Made by a program: the position numbers and the translations under genes. The notes under the pieces are model-generated. The model was not told where the DNA came from. It saw only the letters and a list, made by a program, of their open reading frames with translations, and searched no databases. A DNA stretch of 64,000 nt, taken from NCBI GenBank assembly GCA_002150815.3, contig NDFF03000127.1:1-64000 (forward strand), given 5' to 3'. Positions 57,305 to 64,000 of the stretch are shown here, one piece after another. Source of the DNA: Grammothele lineata (lineage: Eukaryota > Basidiomycota > Agaricomycetes > Polyporales > Polyporaceae). How positions within the stretch are numbered: position 1 is the first letter of the stretch; every line of letters starts with the position of its first letter.

Positions 57305-60300
57305 CTAACTTGTCCGTGCGGGCCCCCACGCGGTGAGCCGGCGGTAGAAGAGCAGGTACGGCTGGCGGTCCTCGCGCTCCTGGCCCCCGAAGACGTCGTC
57401 CGGGCGGACGTCCGAGACGAGCTCGTCGTCGATCCGGATCCACGCCGCGCGCGGGCGCTCGGAGAGCTCGCGGTTCGGGTGGAGCACGTCGAGCGTGTAG
57501 TGCCCGCCCGAGGCGGACGGGCCGTGGTGGTATAGCACTAGGAGGGGTAAAGGTATGTCAAGAAATGAAGGCGCGGACGAGCGCAAATGGTGCCTACCTC
57601 CGAACAACTGGTATTTTATTGGTTGCGTTGTCCGCTTCGTCGACGAGATAATCTCTGTAGGCACACCATCGTCAGCTAGGTTTGGGAGTAGAGGGAGAAA
57701 AGACTAACCAGGGGGAATTTCGAGCTCAGCCGAGAACGAAACTTGCTTGCCGACCTTGACGACGTCGGCGACCTTCGTATCGTACAGGAAGCGCTTCATG
57801 TGCAGTATCAGGACCGGCGGGAGCGCGTCGATCAGCACCTGCTGCTTCGCGTCGAGGACTGCTCCAGGGCGCGTCGGGATGGAGATCTGCACGGGCTGGG
57901 GCTGGGAGATGTGCCGGAGAGCGTCACGCAGAGAAAGCACATCTTCGGGCTGGATGTCAAGCTGCAGCGATCGCCAGTCCTCGATCGTGACGGAGTCGCG
58001 CTGGTGAGGCGTGTGCAGCGTCGAGCGGAACTTCCCCCCGAAGATGCGGGTGATCGGCGAGTCTGTCGACTTTGCCTGTGCGCATGACATCAAACCATTA
58101 GGACAAAAGACGGTGCGAGAAAGTCAAGACACTAACGGTTCTGGTGCTCACGGCCTTGTTCTTCTTGCCCACTTCCAACCAGCCGTCATCCTGAGGCTCC
58201 TCTTCTGTGGCTGAGGCAGGCTCTTTCGGCTGTAACGACTGCGCTATGGAGAGCAGTTCCTCCTCGAGCGTGTCCAGATAGAACCCAAGGAACTCTTCCG
58301 CATCCTCCTGGTGTCCGCCCTGTTGAGAATATCGGTTAGCACCTACAGCGCAATAAAGTCACAACACCTCAACCCACGATCATGTTCGCAAACCGCTTCT
58401 TCTCCTTCATAGCGTCGTACACATACGTCGGAATGAAGCTATCCAGCTCGTCAAACCCATCATCCTCGCGCTCCTTCCCTTTCGACTTCGAGCTCCCCTC
58501 CGGGCCCGGCGCAGGCGGGTCGGGCACGAACTCCTTGATGAACTGAATCGTCGCGTCCACAAGCGGCGTTGCCTTGCTTCCCTCGCGCTGCGAGCCCACA
58601 ACGGGGCCCGCGAGGTGCCTCCGGAGCTCCGAGAAGAAACGGTGGAACGGCGGACAGTACACGAGCACCTGCAGGACCGCGTTCGCGAAGCACATGTTGC
58701 CCGTGTTCACGAGCCCGCGCGGGCGCACCTTCATGCTCGCCGCGGTCTGCGCCGCAGACCCGGATGGGCCGTCGGTGAGCAGGCGCAGAAGCTCGTTGCG
58801 GTTCGCGGCGGCGACGGAGATGCTCGGGGAGGGAGCGCCCGGGGCGCCACCGGCGGTGGCGGGGATCGAGAAGCCGACGACGTTCGAGACGGGCAGGCGG
58901 GGCTTCGATGAGGACGCGGAGGAGTCGGATGACTGGAGTAGGGACGCCCACGACTTCTTCGGTCCCGGAGCAGGCTTCGGAGCAGGAGCTGCCGCAGCGG
59001 AAGTCGAGGGCGCAGGCGCCGGTGCGCTCGGGGGTTGAGGAGTCGAGGGCGCAGTTGTCTCCGACGCACCGCCGGTGGCGGGAGTCTCAGTCTTCGCATC
59101 GGTACTAGTGATCGTAATCTTGGAAGGAGAATCGACGGCAGCAGAAACAGAGGTAGCGCATGAATATGGCGAGCCTGGAACAGGTGTGTCAGCAGCAAGG
59201 GATCCCGCAGGCGTGGTCTCCGTCGTGGACGAGGACGGATCACCAGCTGGCTCCGGAGAACTTTCCTCACAATCAGCGGCGACAGGTACAGACGGCGGAA
59301 GAAGCTCGATACGCCGTGGCTTGGGCGAAGGGGGCGGAGTCGGAAGCTCGTCAGCCTTCTGCACAACGTCCTTAGGAGGGAACGCTCGGAGAGAAATAAT
59401 GACCCCAGGTGCACGACTGGGATCCCCGGGACGACGCGACCAAACCACAAAGGAAGAGTTAATGGCGGAAAACGACATCGGGGTAGGAGAGGGACTCCGT
59501 GGGGTGGCGGCCTTAGGTTCGGTTTCAGCCGGAGTCTCCTCCGCGGTCTCCTGCGGTGGCGGCGGCGATGACTCGCGTTCTTCGGGCTGAGACGAAACAG
59601 GCTGCTGGGCGGAATCAACGTTCATTTGGGAGGACTCTATAGGAACCGGCTCGGGCTGCAAAGCCACTGCGGGTTGTGTCACAGTGTGGGCGACGGCTGG
59701 TGACGATATGCGGGGAGATGCGTCATCAGTCACCTGAACTGGAGAAGGAATGGCAACGTGATGTATTTCATGTGGTAACTGGTGGGGAGGCTGAGCAGGA
59801 GGCGGGAGAGGTTGCTGCTGTGGGAGCTGCGGCATATGCTCATGTGAGAGCATCGGGGAAAGCGTAGGGAGCTGTTTTGGAAGGGGGGAAGGAGCCTGGC
59901 CGGCCCATGCATGGGGATATGGTCCGTTGGGCTGAGGGTGGTGATACGGCGACCCGTAAGGCACTTGATGAGGGACTTGGTGAGGATGTGGGGGAGGAGG
60001 GAACTTTTGAGGGTGATGGTAAGGACTGGCGGGGGACAACGGCGGGGGCGTCTGGACGGGCAGCACAGGAGGGGCCATGTGCTGGTGAGGGACTGGTTGG
60101 TAGTGATACGCGGGACCACCACCTCTATGGGAGTTGTAGCGACCGCGACCTGCACCGTTAATCCTGGGTGAGGCAGGCTGGTGCATTGGCGCATGGCCGT
60201 TCATGCGCGGCATAGGGTACGCGTAGTATGGTGCCGGAGCAGGCGCTGGCGCGTAACCGTAGTGCGGGGGCTGAGGCGGCGGGGGTGGGTGATGGTAGTA

Positions 60301-60345
60301 GGATGGCCCCGGTTGGGGGTGATATGGTGTATGCGGGTTACTCAT
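57305..60345 (-). CDS. UBP3: Ubiquitin carboxyl-terminal hydrolase, Ubp3/USP10 type
   Basis: Model complement(join(57305..57537, 57598..57654, 57709..58075, 58137..58319, 58378..60345)), 935 residues. The first 500 residues are Pro/His/Gln-rich and disordered (YYHHPPPPPQPPHYGY and similar). The USP domain then has the Cys box GLVNTGNMCFANAVLQVL (Cys552), GGHQEDAEEFLGFYLDTL, LPPVLILHMKRFLYD and the His box GPSASGGHYTLDV (His871), ending QPYLLFYRR. USP10/Ubp3 acts in ribophagy, vesicle coat and stress-granule regulation with Bre5/G3BP. Assignment to this subtype rests on the long N-terminus and catalytic domain order. An in-frame ATG four codons upstream (60357) is possible. Confidence 0.92.
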
Positions 60346-60967
60346 GACTGCCCACACCGAACGGAGGACACGATCGTGAAAGGCGGGATGAATATCGCTT
60401 GCGAGGAAAGCACAGTGAAGAGAAGCTTACCGGAAAGCTCTAAATGGTTGGTGATTCAAGGGGAGGGCTATCGCACCGACAACATATGCTTCAATGCCGC
60501 GAAAACAATCGTCGCGAACAGAGGACTAGGGATGTAAATGTGGATCGCGCGAGACAGATGGACAGACGGTCGTGAGGTACGTCTGAGGAGCGTGACGAGA
60601 ACGAGTTAGCGCGAGACTTGACGAACACGTTGTGAGCAGAACGGAGATTGTTGCGTATAGATGCGGCGTAGTTTTGACGAGAACGCTGTTGCGCTGGTGC
60701 TGGACGAGGCCGACGGCGAGGCGGGGGACAGAGGCGACGAGGACAAGGAGATCCCTCTGCTTCGCAAGTATCGCACGCCCAGAGCCTCAGCCACAGCGGA
60801 GATCATACGGGTTAGACTCCGCAATCCAGACACCCGCCTCGTGGCCACTGTTTCAATCCCCGCGCCTCATTAGTTTCGATCTCCGCCCGCATCCTATTGC
60901 CCGGTGCGTGGCCGGTTAGAGTGTGCTGCACTCGTTTACGCCCTAGTTTACGTGCATCTACGCGCAC
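60346..60967. promoter_or_regulatory. Divergent promoter region, UBP3 and coiled-coil gene
   Basis: 622 bp between divergent start codons. A 70-codon frame at 60661-60873 (plus) has no recognisable motif and is probably chance or leader. Confidence 0.4.
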
Positions 60968-63900
60968 ATGGCCGACGCCCTCCCTCCTGTCCTCAACGAA
61001 CCCTCGCTCAACGACGATCACCCTCTTGCCCTCGAACTCGCCAGTCTACGCGCTGCCGTCTCGCGCTACCAAGTACGTTCTCCCCGCCACACCCGCTCCG
61101 CGCGCCGCACACCGCTCAACTGACACACAGGCTCTCTTCGTAGCACGAAGCCCACGCCGCCGCCCTTAAACTCCAGCGACATGCGTTAGAGACGTCTCAG
61201 GCTCATGATCATGCGCGCGCACTCGAACGCGAAAACGCGCGCCTGAGGGAGGAGGTCGCAGTGCTTCGGACCAACCCCGACACCAGCCCGTCCGAGTCGA
61301 CATTCCAGGTCCCCGAGCTTACCCTCGCCCTCCGTCGCCTCTCGGACAAACTCACAGCCGTAGAGGATACGCTCGCCACACGAACAAAGGAAGTGGTAGA
61401 TGCTCGGAGCGAACTCGCGAATGCGCAGCACGAGGTCGAAGCAGCCCGCGCCCTTGCAGCAGAGGCGGCGGCGCGGGAGGAGGAGGGTCTCGCGCGGGAA
61501 CGAGAACTAGAGAGAAAGGTCCATAAGGCGGAGGAGGAGCAGCGCATGGCGGACCTTGTCGTGCAAGAGTACGCCAGTCTCGTACGGAAACTTGAAGGTC
61601 GTCCCAAGACCCACTCTACTACCTCCTCAGTTTCCTCAGTCTCCTCAATCGACGTGCAACGCGCAAGCAACGGCTCCTCTGCGACACTAGTCGACAGCCT
61701 GTCTGAAGGCAAATTGGGCCTCCACAAGCTCATGGGCGAGTTCAATGGACAGAGCGAACGTCTACAGTCGGAGATCGCCAAGCTCCACGGAGACAACGGC
61801 ATGCTTTACAAGGAGCTGGAAGCAGCCCGCCAAGGAGCCGAACACGACCGCACCGAACTTGCCAACGCTCTCCATGAGCTGGACAAGTATCGCGCAGACG
61901 ACAACACAGCAACAAAGATGGTATCTCGCTACATGTAAGCTTGACCTCCACCTTCGGCCTAATCCGCAGTCTGGCTAACAAACTCTCACCCTCCAGGAAG
62001 TTCTCGCAAACGTCAACAGACACACTCCAGAAGGCCATGGACGCCCTCAAGTTGCGCCACGCCGCCACTCTCGCCACCCTAAACGCGGAAGTCGCGCAGC
62101 TCCAGCGCGCGCTCGAGCATGAGCGCGGAGAGTCCCACCGCATTCGCACCGCACTGGACGAACTCACTGAAGACATAGCGCGCGAGGCGTTCGGACGGCG
62201 ACGCGAGGTATCCGTGAGGCTGGCCTTCCTCAGTCGTGAAGAGAACCTTGCGGAAAGCTTACGACGATGGGTCCGGAATGCGAAAGAGTCCTTGGAGCGC
62301 GCTTCGCACACTTCTGACGACACGCCACCTACCTCGGGCGATACGATGCTTAGGGACGTGTTTACCAAGGCTGTAGCTCGCGCGGAGATCCTGCTTGACA
62401 CCCTGAACGGACAACCCTCTGCCTCCGACGTTGCGGACATCGGGTCCGTAGCTCGCCTCGTCCTCGCACAAGACACAGTCTCGTCTTTAACGCAGGAGCT
62501 CCAATCTGAGACTATTCGTCGACTAGAAACGGAACGCAAGCTCGCCCAGCTGCCGACCGTGGGGTACACTGACGACGGCCGCAGAGCGAGCAAAACCGCT
62601 GCCGTCGTCCAGCCTGTCCCCCATCGTATCAGTGAGGAGCGCCAGAGCAAAAGCTTGCTTGAGGCCGACTCGACGCCCGTGGCAGCCGAAGTACCTTCTG
62701 TCCCTCCGACACAGGTAGCTATTGCTATGGATATCACTCCTTCGGATAGTGTGCCGATCGTCGAAGTGGTCACAGTACCAGCGAATCTCCTAGCTTCCGA
62801 GAACGAATATTCCTCCATCATCGTCAACGAACCTCCCGTGGATGAGACACCCGAAATTTCGGTCGTCGTCTCTCCTCCCGTAGATGCAATCCAGCCTTCT
62901 AACACGCTCAGTTCGCACACAGAAGAGGGGCCGAGTGCACTGTCGTCGTCTTCAACGGTGCCTCGGGATCTCACTCCTTCATCGGCAGCGAGTCTTCCAC
63001 CACCATCAACGTTCGCGCCCCAGCCCATCGAAACAACACAGAATGGACATGACACCGCAGTTGCCTTCCCATGCAATTCTGAGCCTTCGATGGACGAGAT
63101 GCAATTGACCGGCCCTCCTCCCTTCCAGCCTTTATCCTTCGAGAAAGCAGATCGTCGAGAGGCCTTCAGTCAAGAGGAATCTGAAGAACTCGCAAGACAA
63201 CTCGAAGCATCGGTAAGCGATCTAGTGGATTGGACGCCTCGAGATCGTTATTACGAGGACCGAGAGGCTCTCCCAGCAGCAGAAGAACCGAAAGCGAAAC
63301 ATATATCCCCTCCAACTCCGTCGACTCGCAAGTCCGAGGACGCGTCTCGTTCTTCGAAGCTCCATGTACCACCGCCACTCCTTCTGGATGCCGCCAACGG
63401 CCTCGAACTCTCATCACTCTCGCCGAATATCCCGAGTTCTTCCTTACCCACCAGTGAAAACAACGAGACCTCTCTTATTGCCGGCCTCGCCAGGACCAAG
63501 CATCGCTACGACGACGTCCAGCGAGGTTTCCGAGACTGCCACCTCGCGCTGCGTGAGCTGAAGAAGTCCCTCGCCTCACTCCCGTCATCTTCAGGCCTAA
63601 CTTCACCCGCCGACACGGCCGCGGCGCTACACAAGGCGGTGGAACGCCTCAGCGACTTCAACGAGGATGCGCGGGTCGAGCTCGAGATCCGCATTGCGGA
63701 CGAGGAGCGCATAGCGAGTGGCTACACCGCGCTCCTCGCCATCCCCGGCGCGCTCGCCCACGCTGACGACGATGCAGGCACGGCGACGGACGAGGCGGCG
63801 CTCGCACAAGAAGTGCGCGCCTTCGTGGACGGCTCGGACCGAGCCGTCGCCAAAGCCACGAGCTCCTTCACGCAGAAGCTCGACGACCTCGAGCACGATA

Positions 63901-64000
63901 TCGCCGCCGTCAAGCGCGCCCTGCACGAGCTCGCCGCAGGCGCTTCCACCTCCGAGCCCCTCTACACGCTCTCTCCGTCTTCCTCCGCGCCCGTGCGCTC
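60968..64000 (+). CDS. Large coiled-coil protein, 3'-truncated by window end
   Basis: Model join(60968..61072, 61144..61934, 61997..>64000); at least 966 residues are visible. It starts MADALPPVLNEPSLND. Residues about 30-170 and 200-400 are strong coiled coil (LERENARLREEVAVLR, RERELERKVHKAEEEQR, SEIAKLHGDNGMLYKELEAA). A Ser/Pro/Val-rich disordered middle follows. A second helical region begins at SLIAGLARTKHRYDDVQRGF and includes KLDDLEHDIAAVKRALHELA. Introns of 71 and 62 nt are canonical. I recognise no named family; it resembles conserved hypothetical proteins of basidiomycetes and might be a tethering or cytoskeletal protein. The frame is open at the last base of the window. Confidence 0.75.

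Overview
The window is nuclear DNA of a GC-rich filamentous basidiomycete. The supporting signs are many 50-60 nt introns with GTRNGT donors and CTRAY branch sites, pyrimidine-rich leaders in front of ATGs, a fungal gene set (LEU4, HIS1, PMT2, RPN8, UBP3, GIS2, fibrillarin), and gene families typical of mushroom-forming fungi (BTB, F-box and HNH proteins, MCH-type MFS carriers, and a large repeat-borne orphan protein). An agaricomycete, possibly a polypore, is my inference; no rRNA or other phylogenetic marker is present. I rebuilt the gene models by hand from reading frames, splice sites and family conservation.

Layout: 0.5-6.8 kb carries a BTB protein, a metallophosphoesterase and a secreted-looking flavin monooxygenase. 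7.2-14.9 kb is a metabolic block: LEU4 with a duplicated regulatory domain, a dienelactone hydrolase, HIS1 (minus) and an amidohydrolase (minus). A 3.2 kb gene-poor stretch follows. 18.2-23.9 kb has the splicing factor SF3B2/CUS1 (minus, with an apparent 1-nt frameshift) divergent from eIF4A, then a dual-specificity phosphatase. 23.9-28.4 kb is a second gene-poor stretch with only a doubtful small ORF and an inverted repeat. 28.4-35.5 kb is dense housekeeping: a Rab GTPase divergent from ATP15, a seven-knuckle GIS2-like protein, a COX IV-type subunit, and RPN8 (minus).

35.5-47.3 kb is the accessory part: an intronless F-box gene, one copy of a dispersed repeat of about 170 bp, an HNH protein (minus), and a DNA element of about 5.4 kb (41.63-47.08 kb). 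The element has an 18-bp perfect terminal inverted repeat and an apparent 8-bp target duplication. Its single gene encodes a 1403-residue protein whose C-terminal half shows a D...D...CxxH...E arrangement. A second copy of the dispersed repeat abuts the right end of the element.

47.4-64 kb returns to ordinary genes: an MDR enoyl-reductase-like protein, an MFS carrier (minus), fibrillarin/NOP1, PMT2, UBP3 (minus), and a coiled-coil protein running off the end. The most interesting signal is the TIR element, because it ties a widespread but unexplained agaricomycete protein family to transposition. Next come the tandem regulatory domain of LEU4, three GC-AG introns, micro-exons in HIS1, the SF3B2 frameshift and a Rab protein lacking the catalytic Gln.
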